From the IMG/VR virus record IMGVR_UViG_3300031576_000024, positions 18,992-82,991 of that record: a DNA stretch of 64,000 nucleotides, one strand, 5' to 3'. Positions 35,321-43,383 of this stretch are shown one piece after another. The notes under the pieces are model-generated. The model was not told where the DNA came from and made no database searches. It saw only the letters and a list, made by a program, of their open reading frames with translations. The position numbers and the translations under genes are program-made. Each line of letters begins with the position of its first letter. The stretch's first letter is position 1. This stretch comes from a virus.

Positions 35321-35622
35321 TACTTACTTGCTCCTTCAGTCTGCTCGACTTTCTTTCTTAATAATACCTTGCGCGGAGCGCGGCCAAGCGCGGTAGAAGG
35401 CTTAGGACTGCGCTTTTCTACCCTTGCATTAAGCCTTGCAGCCTTCTTAATCTTACCGGCTTCCGTCGCGGCCATCGCTCGTTCGCGCAAACGCCCTGTT
35501 TTCTCTGCACGCTTATCCGTCTTAGGTGCTAAAAGACCACCACCTGTCTTCGGCTTCCTATAATACTTACCATGTGCCTTAGAGGCTGCCTGTGCCGCTG
35601 ATGCTACTGATGATACTAACAT
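35320..35622 (-). CDS. Lys/Arg-rich small protein
   Basis: 100 aa, about a third basic residues (KTDKRAEKTGRLRERAMAA, KIKKAARLNARVEKR). Likely binds nucleic acid or is a head-internal protein. Shares the GRLRE(K/R)A motif with its downstream neighbour. Confidence 0.58.
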   Translation of the reverse strand: MLVSSVASAAQAASKAHGKYYRKPKTGGGLLAPKTDKRAEKTGRLRERAMAATEAGKIKKAARLNARVEKRSPKPSTALGRAPRKVLLRKKVEQTEGASK

Positions 35623-35638
35623 AATGGTCTCCTTTAAA

Positions 35639-35711
35639 TGGTAGCGGCGGCGGGAGTTGCGCCCGCGGAGGCTGGCTTATGAGGCCGGCTTGAATGCTCA
35701 TTCTCACCGCA
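35639..35711 (-). tRNA. tRNA-like element, anticodon CAT, reduced D-arm
   Basis: On the minus strand a 73-base tRNA-like fold ends in encoded CCA. T-arm GCGGG-CGCAACT-CCCGC is a perfect 5-bp stem with 7-base loop; the anticodon loop is CTCATAA (CAT) with 4 of 5 stem pairs; the acceptor TGCGGTG / CGCCGCT pairs at 2-7 but 1-72 is T-T, as in initiator-like mismatch. The D-arm is only GAAT-GAGC-ATTC, without GG, and the T-loop has CG where TT is usual. May be a degenerate or unusual Met/Ile2 tRNA, or a tRNA-like structure. Confidence 0.5.
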
Positions 35712-35716
35712 ACAAA

Positions 35717-35953
35717 CTATCTCATGCTTGTTCCGCGTTTGTACTTCTTTGAGAAGTGCGCGGCTTCTGCTTCTGTCTTAAACTCAATATACTCGCCCTT
35801 CTCTACAGCACTCTTTAACGCGCCAGTAGCAGGCCAATTTAACTTCTTTGTCGGTCGATCATACGTAATGTTGGGGAACGCTATGTGCTTACCTTTTAGC
35901 GGGCCGCTTTCCATCGACTTATAACTCATTTGATGACTAGCACCTTCATTCAC
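35717..35953 (-). CDS. small virion-block protein
   Basis: 78 aa from GTG 35953. KGKHIAFPNITYDRPTKKL and the C-terminal YIEFKTEAEAAHFSKKYK form a motif pair I associate with phage structural or polyvalent proteins (EF.TEAEA..FSK.YK). Function unknown. Confidence 0.6.
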   Translation of the reverse strand: MNEGASHQMSYKSMESGPLKGKHIAFPNITYDRPTKKLNWPATGALKSAVEKGEYIEFKTEAEAAHFSKKYKRGTSMR

Positions 35954-35997
35954 TGTAACTCATCACTGGCCCATGCTTTATCTTCTAACTTACCCAT
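35950..35997 (-). CDS. 15-aa coupled micro-ORF
   Basis: MGKLEDKAWASDELQ, read by hand. It starts in the TAATG of the FN3 protein stop and stops in the GTGA of the next gene, the same coupling used by its neighbours. May be a true microprotein or a translational bridge. Confidence 0.4.
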   Translation of the reverse strand: MGKLEDKAWASDELQ

Positions 35998-36941
35998 TAT
36001 CTTCTAACCTCTAATATCGACAGAACAAGATTCTGTGTAGTAAGAAAGCAGTCATTTCCATTGGATGCCGTTGTATCGCGTTCTTGCTCTATCCTATACT
36101 TCAACTTATGTATCCCGGCTTCCAATACTTGTGGAGGGCCGACAAGTGTTACAGTGTCTTGCCATCTATCCCATTTAGTTATAGCTGCATCTTTAAATCT
36201 TTTATTAAATGTAAACAGTGCTTCTTGACCGTCTAAATATAGTCTAAATCTAATACTGTCCGATCTTTGTATACCTTCGGAGCCAGCAGGCGTACCTTGC
36301 TCACCCCAAAGATATTGATGCATTACAGTAAAAAGACAAGTAGCTGAAGTTGGCAGGTTAAACTGCGGAATATCTAAAATCTGCTGGTCATAATCTGTAA
36401 CTCCGGGAGCTGATGTAACAAGCAACACATCGAAAGCTGTAGCACTGAATTCATACTTGATTACGTTACCAGCAGCACCTTCCACAAGGTTAGTGAAGGT
36501 AGCCTGTCCAGGTTCGATCTCAAACGCTACCGACCAATCACCTTCATCGTGGAAGCCACGCTTCACGCGCGTACCTACCGCACGCACGCGCATACGATAG
36601 GTGCGAGCTGGGTCTAATGTAGCAGGGAGTACGAAGGACGGTACGTTTACTTTGAATCTTGTAGCACTGGTAAAGGCTGCGTTATCAGCGAACTCTACTT
36701 CATATCTATTTATATTAGCATCTACCGCGTCCCAATTTACAGAGATGGCACCTGTAATACTGTCGTCTAGTTCCAACCCTACCACTCTAGGTAGTGGAGA
36801 ACGATTACGACGTGTAGCATTTGAAGAGACTTGATAGTTAGCAGCCTGACGCTTCTCTAGCTCAAGCTCCATCTTACGTAACCTTGATTCAAGCTCCTCG
36901 TCGTCTGTCGTTACGCCTAAGCGTTTGCTGCTAGTTGCCAT
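35997..36941 (-). CDS. virion protein with fibronectin type III-like domain
   Basis: 314 aa. N-terminal coiled coil (EELESRLRKMELELEKRQ) then an FN3-like domain, residues about 50-150: ISVNWDAVDANINRYEVEFA, YRMRVRAVG and GDWSVAFEIE. C-terminal half is a beta-rich receptor-like domain. Probably a tail or capsid appendage. Confidence 0.65.
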   Translation of the reverse strand: MATSSKRLGVTTDDEELESRLRKMELELEKRQAANYQVSSNATRRNRSPLPRVVGLELDDSITGAISVNWDAVDANINRYEVEFADNAAFTSATRFKVNVPSFVLPATLDPARTYRMRVRAVGTRVKRGFHDEGDWSVAFEIEPGQATFTNLVEGAAGNVIKYEFSATAFDVLLVTSAPGVTDYDQQILDIPQFNLPTSATCLFTVMHQYLWGEQGTPAGSEGIQRSDSIRFRLYLDGQEALFTFNKRFKDAAITKWDRWQDTVTLVGPPQVLEAGIHKLKYRIEQERDTTASNGNDCFLTTQNLVLSILEVRR

Positions 36942-37644
36942 CGGGTGTCCACAGACCCGCTTCCTTATCAGTCAAAGGTCTTACTATCTTCTTATTGGAA
37001 AGGTTAGTGATGATTTCCTTCTGAGGATTAGTAGGTCGAGTTACACCGCTGGCAAAGTTAGCTGCGGCCTTCTTCATAAACCACGCATTCTCTGTCTGAA
37101 AGGCAGTCATCATACTGGAACGTTCCATCATCATCTGCTCACGTTCCTTTTCTTTCATAGTCTCTAGTAGCCTATTGTATGACTTTGCGCCGTAGCGGTC
37201 ACTCCAGCGCGCCTGTGCATTCAGTCTAGCAGCGACTAGCGACAGATAGTCACCTTCAACCGACTCAAGGCGGAGAATGTGCGCCCAAGCACCAGCAGGC
37301 TTACAGCAACGCCAAACATGCCAAGCGCCGTAGTTATTAGGATGCCATTCCTTATCATATTGACCCTGTTCAAGTAACGGTTCTCCGTGCCTATTAACTA
37401 GGACATGTCCGAAGTTAAGCTGACCATAATCAATGTTGATAGTATATCTAGGATCTTCCAAGCTCCCCGGATCTTGATTGATGAAATTATCCCATAGGAC
37501 TTGGTATTGGTGCCATACTAGATATAGGTTCTCGTCAATACCCTTAATGTTGTCGAAGAATATGGAAGGTACATCTAATCCGAGCATGCACCTGCGGTAT
37601 CCAAAATACTGCGGTCTAAATAGCTTAGGTAGTTCTGTTATCAT
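36931..37644 (-). CDS. hypothetical virion-block protein
   Basis: 237 aa. Aromatic N-terminal half (WHPNNYGAWHVWRCCKPAG) and helical Met-rich C-terminal half (ETMKEKEREQMMMERSSMM). Overlaps the FN3 gene by 11 bases. Not recognised; synteny suggests a structural role. Confidence 0.55.
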   Translation of the reverse strand: MITELPKLFRPQYFGYRRCMLGLDVPSIFFDNIKGIDENLYLVWHQYQVLWDNFINQDPGSLEDPRYTINIDYGQLNFGHVLVNRHGEPLLEQGQYDKEWHPNNYGAWHVWRCCKPAGAWAHILRLESVEGDYLSLVAARLNAQARWSDRYGAKSYNRLLETMKEKEREQMMMERSSMMTAFQTENAWFMKKAAANFASGVTRPTNPQKEIITNLSNKKIVRPLTDKEAGLWTPDGN

Positions 37645-38050
37645 GCTTCTCCCAGCATACGACTGTATGCAGCAATGGCTTCTTCTTTGGTATTAAATCT
37701 TTTAGATATAATCCAACGATCTTTCGATTTATCATATATTACGTAATCAACATCACTTTGTTTGGGAGCTTTAGTTCTGCGATTTTTTTGATTCTGTTAA
37801 GATGTTACCCAGCGACAATTACCAGGTTCGTAATTGCCGTCATTATTGATACGGTCTAGCTGTAAACCCTCTTCCCAAGTAGGTAACATATCTTTTGCAA
37901 AGTTCTCAAAAGACGTTAACCATCTTTCACATACCTTAATGCCACGGCCGCCGTAGTACACTTATACGTTGATAACTTTTTATTATAACAACGTTGTTTT
38001 ATACTTCGCCAACAATTATAAGGAGGGTAATTTCTTAATTTACTAGGCAT
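37641..38050 (-). pseudogene. YGGRG-type HNH endonuclease pseudogene, copy D
   Basis: Reading the minus strand: MPSKLRNYPPYNCWRSIKQR.. breaks by a frameshift before [13 protein letters not shown], continues through [20 protein letters not shown], then an in-frame TAA where sister copies have Ser (SQN; TCA to TAA), then QNQKNRR and the C-terminal RWIISKRFNTKEEA. The final TGA overlaps the next gene's ATG (ATGA). At least two disabling changes; otherwise full length. Confidence 0.9.
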
Positions 38051-38059
38051 CTTAATAGA

Positions 38060-38096
38060 AAAGGCAAAGCATCTCCCTAAGAAACACCTTGCCCTT
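38060..38096 (-). terminator. probable intrinsic terminator
   Basis: Minus strand AAGGGCAAGG ... CTTTGCCTTTTCT: 10-bp stem with two G-T pairs followed by T-rich bases, 34 bases after the 85-aa gene stop. Confidence 0.55.
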
Positions 38097-38129
38097 TATC
38101 TCCCTTAATATTTGAAACCAGTTCCTTAC

Positions 38130-38387
38130 TTAGAAACCGTAGATTACCAGTACGCCTGTTTCTGCTACAAGGCCAGCGTTTGTAAGCGTGATTGTGCGCC
38201 CGCTGATCTCTACTAATGTTCCAACATCGTTTGCGGCTACTGTCGCTGATGTGGGTACGAAATAAGCAAATACCGGACGTTGAAGGTTCGATGTAACCGT
38301 ATCGGCAGAGTTTACCGCTGATAGGTTAATTACTTCCTTCTTCATCGGTCCTTCTACCGCTGTGAATCTTTGAGATACTGTTGCCAT
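38130..38387 (-). CDS. small beta-rich protein, possible decoration protein
   Basis: 85 aa, no Cys, Val/Thr-rich (SAVNSADTVTSNLQRPVFAY, TLTNAGLVAETGVLVIYGF). Followed by its own terminator and separated from upstream genes by another, so it may be made in quantity; a capsid decoration role is possible. Confidence 0.55.
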   Translation of the reverse strand: MATVSQRFTAVEGPMKKEVINLSAVNSADTVTSNLQRPVFAYFVPTSATVAANDVGTLVEISGRTITLTNAGLVAETGVLVIYGF

Positions 38388-38396
38388 TACTGTCTC

Positions 38397-38579
38397 CTAT
38401 TTGAGAATTTCTATTTCTCTCTTCTTGAGTGTTCGAGCACGTCTATCATTGGACACCTTTGCGGCCCAATTTACTCGCATGCTTTTCTTACAATCGGAGC
38501 AGTAGTCCCTAGAGATAGCACCTTCCTTTAAGAAGATAACATCTTTGCATCGAGTACAAATTGCTTCGGTTGTGTTCAT
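38397..38579 (-). CDS. small zinc-ribbon protein
   Basis: 60 aa. CTRCKDVIF and CSDCKKSM give a C-x2-C ... C-x2-C zinc ribbon, then a basic tail. Located directly after a strong terminator hairpin. Confidence 0.65.
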   Translation of the reverse strand: MNTTEAICTRCKDVIFLKEGAISRDYCSDCKKSMRVNWAAKVSNDRRARTLKKREIEILK

Positions 38580-38587
38580 AAAGGGTC

Positions 38588-38625
38588 AAAAAAATGGGGG
38601 CGCATGGGTTACATACACCCCCATT
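38588..38625 (-). terminator. strong intrinsic terminator
   Basis: Minus strand stem AATGGGGG / CCCCCATT followed by a run of T (TTTTTTT), between the 125-aa gene and the zinc-ribbon gene. A second small perfect inverted repeat (CTATAAGCTA) overlaps the 125-aa stop codon. Confidence 0.8.
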
Positions 38626-38655
38626 CCTTATTTCTGTGCTATAAGCTATGTTAGC

Positions 38656-39033
38656 TTATAGAAGTTCGACATCCATTACAGAGTCGCCTTCAGCTACGAA
38701 CGATAGTTCGCTTGTAGAGCTAGCGTCTTGGAATACACCGCTTGTTGTTAGCACTTCAAACACATAGAATTGCTGTGCTGAAGCTGAGTAAACGGCTGTT
38801 CTAACAACAGTGTTGCCGTGTTCCTCTACTACCTTCAGAGAAATATGGTCGATAGTCGATAGTCCTACGTCAGCGGGCGTCAGGCGTTCACCTTCGCCCG
38901 GGCTTCCGCCGGCCGCTGCTGTTAAGGTGATACGACCTACTGTTCTCGTCTTTCCCTGTACCGGAACACCACCTGCGGTGCGCCCTGCGCCGGGAATCCA
39001 TTGCTTAAATGTCGGTTTAACTGTTCTTGCCAT
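38656..39033 (-). CDS. small beta-rich virion-block protein
   Basis: 125 aa. MARTVKPTFKQWIPGAGRTA start, then strand-rich sequence (GRITLTAAAGG, HISLKVVEEHGNTVV, QQFYVFEVLTT). Downstream of the capsid gene together with two similar-sized proteins of like composition. Decoration or tail-joining role possible. Confidence 0.58.
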   Translation of the reverse strand: MARTVKPTFKQWIPGAGRTAGGVPVQGKTRTVGRITLTAAAGGSPGEGERLTPADVGLSTIDHISLKVVEEHGNTVVRTAVYSASAQQFYVFEVLTTSGVFQDASSTSELSFVAEGDSVMDVELL

Positions 39034-39138
39034 TGTCTTTTCCTTTTTCTCAAAGTTATCCTTTCCTCATGGGAATAGCCTTACTTCAAATTTGATTGTG
39101 AACGAGCGTTCCTCACACCCTTTGTATGAAACTATACG

Positions 39139-39462
39139 CTATACGTCTTCGTCTTCGTTAAAGTTCTGCGCGCCTTGGTGTACAGAGACAATGAGTACAT
39201 CATCGCCTACTGCTCCTGCGAGCGTTACTGTTCTGAAAACGCCATCTGAGTCTGCATCTGATGCAGTTACCGTTACAGTAGGATCGCCGCTTCTTTCAAG
39301 CTGCTTTACTGAAGCTGTTGAACTTGCAGGTTCAGCTAGAGTCGGGATTCTAAATGTGTCCGATGCTGATACTAGCTTAAAACCATGAACGCCAACTACG
39401 ACGCCACGAGTCTTATCACGTAGATCAAACCATTGCTGCGATTTAGGAGTAATTAATGCCAT
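39139..39462 (-). CDS. small beta-rich virion-block protein
   Basis: 107 aa, Val/Thr/Ser-rich. It shares with the next gene the idea GDPTVTVTASDADSDGVFRT vs PTVTLGSSDSDFQKNVTVSG, so the two look paralogous. The 105-base gap upstream holds a GTGAGGAACG/CGTTC hairpin but no gene. Confidence 0.55.
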   Translation of the reverse strand: MALITPKSQQWFDLRDKTRGVVVGVHGFKLVSASDTFRIPTLAEPASSTASVKQLERSGDPTVTVTASDADSDGVFRTVTLAGAVGDDVLIVSVHQGAQNFNEDEDV

Positions 39463-39472
39463 CTAAAGCTCC

Positions 39473-39757
39473 TTATCCCTTTGAACCGGCTACTGCTGTT
39501 TGGTGATATGTAATCACGTCTACTAGACCTGACCCACCACCTGAAACAGTAACGTTCTTTTGGAAGTCTGAATCGCTCGAACCCAGAGTAACAGTAGGTG
39601 CAGTTTGTCCATCAGTAGGTACCGCACGAACGATATCTGCTGACTGATCTACGCTAACTGTGTTTGATCCGCCGTCGTGTCGAACCTGGGTAATGACGTA
39701 TTGGCGTCTACCTAGTCCTTCAACTTGTTTCTGTCCTAAAATGCCTAGTGAAGCCAT
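39473..39757 (-). CDS. small beta-rich virion-block protein, paralogue-like
   Basis: 94 aa. Starts MASLGILGQKQVEGLGRRQY, then a TV-rich stretch with PTVTLGSSDSDFQKNVTV related to the downstream neighbour. Likely structural. Confidence 0.58.
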   Translation of the reverse strand: MASLGILGQKQVEGLGRRQYVITQVRHDGGSNTVSVDQSADIVRAVPTDGQTAPTVTLGSSDSDFQKNVTVSGGGSGLVDVITYHQTAVAGSKG

Positions 39758-39760
39758 TGC

Positions 39761-40366
39761 TTACTCCTTTATTGAAAAGCCTGTTTTACCATGTTTTATC
39801 TTAGAAACATGTGTTTGGTGTACACCAAATCTTTTTGCTATATCAGTAACTCTGTCACCGTTAGACAAAGCCTGTTTTATATCTAATAACCTTTGTTTGA
39901 TTTCTAGCGGAACATCTCTCCTTTGACAAGTTGACATATTCTGTCTCGCTACACCTGATATCTTTCTACCAAGCTGTGCTTGACTTTGCTTTAATTTAGC
40001 CTCTAAAGATCGCTTCTTACCTTTATTAGCTTTAGAAATCTTCTGTCTAACTAACTCAGGCATACTATCATGAGATAGGTTACCTTTACTTAGTATATTA
40101 TATCCAAATGGACTTAATGAATTAAATCGCTTAATCAATTCTTCCTCCATAGCATTTGCTGTGTCAGAGGAACAATGTGATGTGTAAATTACTACTAATT
40201 TATCAAGACCATGTTTATTAATAGCATTAGTCAATAAATAACCTCTGCCACAATTAGCATTATACACATGTCTTGAAATACGATCTAACGGGTATTTTGT
40301 AGTTTGACCTACATAATGTTTACCGTTCATCGTATTCTTTATAACGTATAGTGAACGATCCGTCAT
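39761..40366 (-). CDS. GIY-YIG homing endonuclease with NUMOD3/HTH C-terminus
   Basis: 201 aa. GIY-YIG core LYVIKNTMNGKHYVGQTTK (GIY replaced by LYV), EEELIKRFN with the catalytic-type Glu; then LVRQKISKANKGKKRS and KLKQSQAQLGRK as NUMOD3-like DNA-binding repeats and a C-terminal HTH (DRVTDIAKRFGVHQTHVSKI). I-TevI-like. AT-rich and inserted between two late genes with short overlaps. Confidence 0.88.
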   Translation of the reverse strand: MTDRSLYVIKNTMNGKHYVGQTTKYPLDRISRHVYNANCGRGYLLTNAINKHGLDKLVVIYTSHCSSDTANAMEEELIKRFNSLSPFGYNILSKGNLSHDSMPELVRQKISKANKGKKRSLEAKLKQSQAQLGRKISGVARQNMSTCQRRDVPLEIKQRLLDIKQALSNGDRVTDIAKRFGVHQTHVSKIKHGKTGFSIKE

Positions 40367-40557
40367 CGGTTAGCATGCACGCTTATTAGGCATTCCACAA
40401 GACCAAGGGCTACAGAAACAGTGAAGCCGTCGTCAGTTTTATTCTGCCACGGCGTTAATCTTACATGAACACCTAACGCTATACCAGCATTAGCTCGTAC
40501 CGTTAGTTTCCAAAATTCAAAAAACTCTAACGAGCCAATTGCTGACAAGAAGTTCAT
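40363..40557 (-). CDS. small hypothetical protein
   Basis: 64 aa, aromatic and hydrophobic (FWKLTVRANAGIALGVHVRL). Four-base overlaps with the GIY-YIG gene and its upstream neighbour make it likely real. Function unknown. Confidence 0.5.
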   Translation of the reverse strand: MNFLSAIGSLEFFEFWKLTVRANAGIALGVHVRLTPWQNKTDDGFTVSVALGLVECLISVHANR

Positions 40558-40835
40558 TTGTTCAAACGATCCTCAATCTTCTTTAGTTCGTGATCCTTAA
40601 CTGTCTTTCTGACCTTATCAAGCCACGCCATCTTCTTAGGATCTTCGCAGTCTGCCAGCCCAAGAGCATCATCTAGCTCCTTAGCCTTGGCTACTAGTTC
40701 CTCAAAGATATCTAACGGTGTCTTTGGTTTAACAGCATCATATGTGAGCTTAACCGTGTTGTCCCATACTTGAGGCACCCACTTATAAGGTTGGATCGGA
40801 TAATACTGTTCAAATATCATACTCACGACGCACAT
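40554..40835 (-). CDS. small hypothetical protein after the capsid terminator
   Basis: 93 aa from ATG 40835, which has AGGAG upstream; a start at 40916 would lie inside the terminator. MCVVSMIFEQYYPIQPYKWV start and a Lys/Asp/Glu-rich C-terminus. First gene after a terminator and GGTATAATTA motif. Confidence 0.6.
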   Translation of the reverse strand: MCVVSMIFEQYYPIQPYKWVPQVWDNTVKLTYDAVKPKTPLDIFEELVAKAKELDDALGLADCEDPKKMAWLDKVRKTVKDHELKKIEDRLNK

Positions 40836-40855
40836 GTTAATCTCCTGTTCATGCT

Positions 40856-40865
40856 TAATTATACC
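40856..40865 (-). promoter_or_regulatory. probable promoter motif GGTATAATTA
   Basis: Minus strand TTTATGGTATAATTAAG, directly after the capsid terminator and 20 bases before a start codon with AGGAG. Strongest context for promoter function. Confidence 0.6.
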
Positions 40866-40870
40866 ATAAA

Positions 40871-40913
40871 CAAAAACCCCGGGAGAAAGAATGTTTAGTT
40901 CTCTCTCCCGGGG
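40871..40913 (-). terminator. strong intrinsic terminator after the capsid gene
   Basis: 14-bp stem CCCCGGGAGAGAGA / TCTTTCTCCCGGGG (one G-T pair), 9-base loop, followed by TTTTTG on the minus strand, 30 bases after the capsid stop. Confidence 0.92.
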
Positions 40914-40942
40914 CACGTTTTTAGACTAACTGATTACTCAGA

Positions 40943-42154
40943 TTAGTACGTTGGGAGTGTTAGGTTCGTGATTTTAGCACTCTGGTTAAGATAGCGCCCG
41001 ACTGTTTCCTTATATGCTTTCATAAGGACAGTAAAGGCATCCTGCCCAGGTATCCAGGTCATGTTAACCCGTTCGTCAATTGATAGCGGGCGAATTACGC
41101 CTCTTTCAATCGCATCTAGGTTAAGGAAGAACACTTGATCCGGTAGTGCTGCCCAGGTTACAAGCCAAGGACGACCCTCGAAAGTAGTCAATTCTTGACG
41201 TGCGCCAAGTTCAAGCGTCATGTCATTGAAGCGCCGGAACGGTAGGGCAATTTCAGTATAGCGGTCGTACTGATCGTGGTTTGAAATCATAGCGAACCCG
41301 CTTAGGCTCTCTACGGCTGTTTCGATCATCAGACGCTTACGTAGTCTACGTAGCATGCTTTCGTCAAGCGCTGTTGATGCAGCATTGATTACTTGGCTTT
41401 GTAGAATCGGGAAGGTTGTTCTCGAAACGTTGTAGATTGATCCTGTTGCTGATACTAGAGCAGGAAGCCCTAGCATTGTTACGTCAACAGGCGGTGCTGT
41501 ACCACTTTGTTCGTTAGCAATGTAAACGCCGTCATTGTCTGACAGAGTTACTGCTGCGGACACAGTGATTGTGCTGTTTGCTACGCTTCTGCTCTGTACT
41601 TGAACCGGACCAGCTTGGGTAATACCCGTGCTGTTGTTCAAGAACACTACAACTTGTCCTGAGCGGAAAGTTCTAGCGTCGTCTACAGTGATTACTGTAG
41701 CTGCTACGTGAGCACCGTTAACGTTAGTTAGGCGGCCTGTTCCATCTGAACGAAGGAACGTAGTTTCAAAGTTTGCACCAGCGCGCTTTACGGCTTGGCT
41801 GATTGCGTCGGTAATACCGGCAGCGAATGCGTCTTCACCACCTCTGCGGCTAACAGCTTCGGCTAGTCCTGAGAAGGTTACTACGTGGTAGTATTTCTTA
41901 GGAGTTACACGAGCCTGCTTGACACGTTCATTACCTGCTGAGGGTAGAGTATTGTCTTCTGCCGCGCGCCATCCACCGCCGCTTTCATTTCCGTCAATTC
42001 TGACTGCGAAGAACGCACCTTCACCCGATGGGGTGAATCTGTTGTTTTCCTTCAGCCGTGAATAGACAGGAGCAGAAAGTTGCTGCATTTGGCCGATAAA
42101 ATCGACCACATAGCGACGTAGAAGTAAGTCACCTAATGTACTAACTGTTTCCAT
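40943..42154 (-). CDS. major capsid protein (HK97-fold)
   Basis: 403 aa. Order and size fit an HK97-like coat protein: scaffold gene upstream, terminator downstream. RIDGNESGGGWRAAEDNTLP near the N-terminus, a long A-domain with beta insertion around 150-215 (Ig-like Thr/Val stretch STITVSAAVTLSDNDGVY), and DESMLRRLRKRLMIETAVES. Likely forms the icosahedral shell. Confidence 0.85.
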   Translation of the reverse strand: METVSTLGDLLLRRYVVDFIGQMQQLSAPVYSRLKENNRFTPSGEGAFFAVRIDGNESGGGWRAAEDNTLPSAGNERVKQARVTPKKYYHVVTFSGLAEAVSRRGGEDAFAAGITDAISQAVKRAGANFETTFLRSDGTGRLTNVNGAHVAATVITVDDARTFRSGQVVVFLNNSTGITQAGPVQVQSRSVANSTITVSAAVTLSDNDGVYIANEQSGTAPPVDVTMLGLPALVSATGSIYNVSRTTFPILQSQVINAASTALDESMLRRLRKRLMIETAVESLSGFAMISNHDQYDRYTEIALPFRRFNDMTLELGARQELTTFEGRPWLVTWAALPDQVFFLNLDAIERGVIRPLSIDERVNMTWIPGQDAFTVLMKAYKETVGRYLNQSAKITNLTLPTY

Positions 42155-42210
42155 TTGTTTACTTAATTTCCATCTTTAACTCAACAGTAGAGTCATACTA
42201 ACCTTTAGTC

Positions 42211-43131
42211 TTAACGACGACCCATTTTCATGACTCTAGCAAGAGCGTTGCGGAAATCTTCGTCCGAGTGTTCGGCTCCGATAACCTTACCTTCTGCTGT
42301 AGTCTTGACTTTGCCCCAATCCTTATCAAGAATGCCTTTTAGTTCATCCTCAGGTTTGACGGCAAGAGTCGTTGTTTCTGCGCCTTGTTGAGCTTTCTGT
42401 TCAAACTGACTAATCTTTAACTTCAATGCCCCGCGCGGTTCGCCATAGGTTTCTACAACGTTCTTCAAAGAAGCTAGCAGCTCTTGTCTTAGACTATCGG
42501 GGTTCTCCTCGATACTGTCCCAATCCGTTGCCGGAGTCCAGAGCTTAGCAATAGCTTCCTTATCTTGTACGTCGTACTCATCGCCTAGAGCGTCGAGCAT
42601 TTGCTCACTAACGGTCTGTACTTGCTGCCAAAGCATGTCTGCTCTAGCTTGTGCAAGTGCATCCTCTAGTTGCACTTTATGGTCGTCAAGGAGTCTCTTG
42701 GTAGCTACTTCGCCTTGCTTTTCAGTCTTATCGCCTGTCTCAACTTCTTCATGGATGCCCTTCAGAGCCCTATCCAAAGTTTCAACAAGAGGCTTGTAGC
42801 GATCATCTTGAGCGAGCCCGCGTAGACGTTCGATAACATCATTCGCGCTTTCAAGTTGCACCAGCTTTACGCTAAGCTCCTTGTCTCTCTCTGTCAATAC
42901 ATCAAGCTTGGCCGTAGCCTTCTCTAATGCGTCAACCTTTTCCTTGAACCGATCATACGGTACCGACTGACTTTTTTCCTGTGCCTTCTGGCCGGGTTTA
43001 GTAGTCTGTTCCGCGCTAGCTTTAGTTTCTGAGCCTGCCGGCTTGTCTAAAGCTTCCTTAACACTACCGGCCGCGGTAGCATCGTCATCGTTAACGGCCT
43101 GATTTAACTTGTCCATTATTTCGTTAGACAT
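42211..43131 (-). CDS. capsid scaffolding protein
   Basis: 306 aa, acidic, Glu/Lys/Gln/Ala-rich coiled coil (RFKEKVDALEKATAKLDVL), disordered N-terminus and a basic tip (ARVMKMGRR) typical of the coat-binding end. Immediately upstream of the capsid gene. Confidence 0.8.
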   Translation of the reverse strand: MSNEIMDKLNQAVNDDDATAAGSVKEALDKPAGSETKASAEQTTKPGQKAQEKSQSVPYDRFKEKVDALEKATAKLDVLTERDKELSVKLVQLESANDVIERLRGLAQDDRYKPLVETLDRALKGIHEEVETGDKTEKQGEVATKRLLDDHKVQLEDALAQARADMLWQQVQTVSEQMLDALGDEYDVQDKEAIAKLWTPATDWDSIEENPDSLRQELLASLKNVVETYGEPRGALKLKISQFEQKAQQGAETTTLAVKPEDELKGILDKDWGKVKTTAEGKVIGAEHSDEDFRNALARVMKMGRR

Positions 43132-43264
43132 TCGATTATCTCCAATTAACGCCCTGGGAGAAGGATGGGCGAAGGTTTACTTTTACGCGCGAGAGGGCAA
43201 CCCAAAATTGGGATAGTATTTACTACTCGCTAATGGTTAAAAGTCCTCAGACTTCATACCTACT

Positions 43265-43274
43265 TAATTATACC
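43265..43274 (-). promoter_or_regulatory. probable promoter motif GGTATAATTA
   Basis: Minus strand AAAGATAAAGGTATAATTA, 134 bases before the scaffold start and after two hairpins. The ~250-base stretch 43132-43383 holds this motif, the hairpins, and otherwise no gene; it would give scaffold and capsid their own promoter. Confidence 0.55.
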
Positions 43275-43309
43275 TTTATCTTTGCAAGATACACCAGTTA
43301 TTTAGAATA

Positions 43310-43370
43310 CCCCAGCACAGCGGGGGAGGTACACTGTGCTGGGGCTAGGCTGCACCGGGAGAAGTGCAGC
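43310..43370 (-). terminator. pair of GC-rich hairpins
   Basis: Two perfect stems, CCCCAGCACAG / CTGTGCTGGGG (43310-43344) and GCTGCAC / GTGCAGC (43349-43370), between the 78-aa gene stop and the scaffold promoter. Poor T-run (TATTCT), so terminator activity is likely but not certain. Confidence 0.6.
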
Positions 43371-43383
43371 GCTTAACGTTTAC

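Noticed and set aside
38588-38660. Second hairpin CTATAAGCTA-TGT-TAGCTTATAG as a separate terminator
   Set aside because: Perfect stem but inside the stop region of the 125-aa gene and lacking a T-run; mentioned only within the terminator entry.
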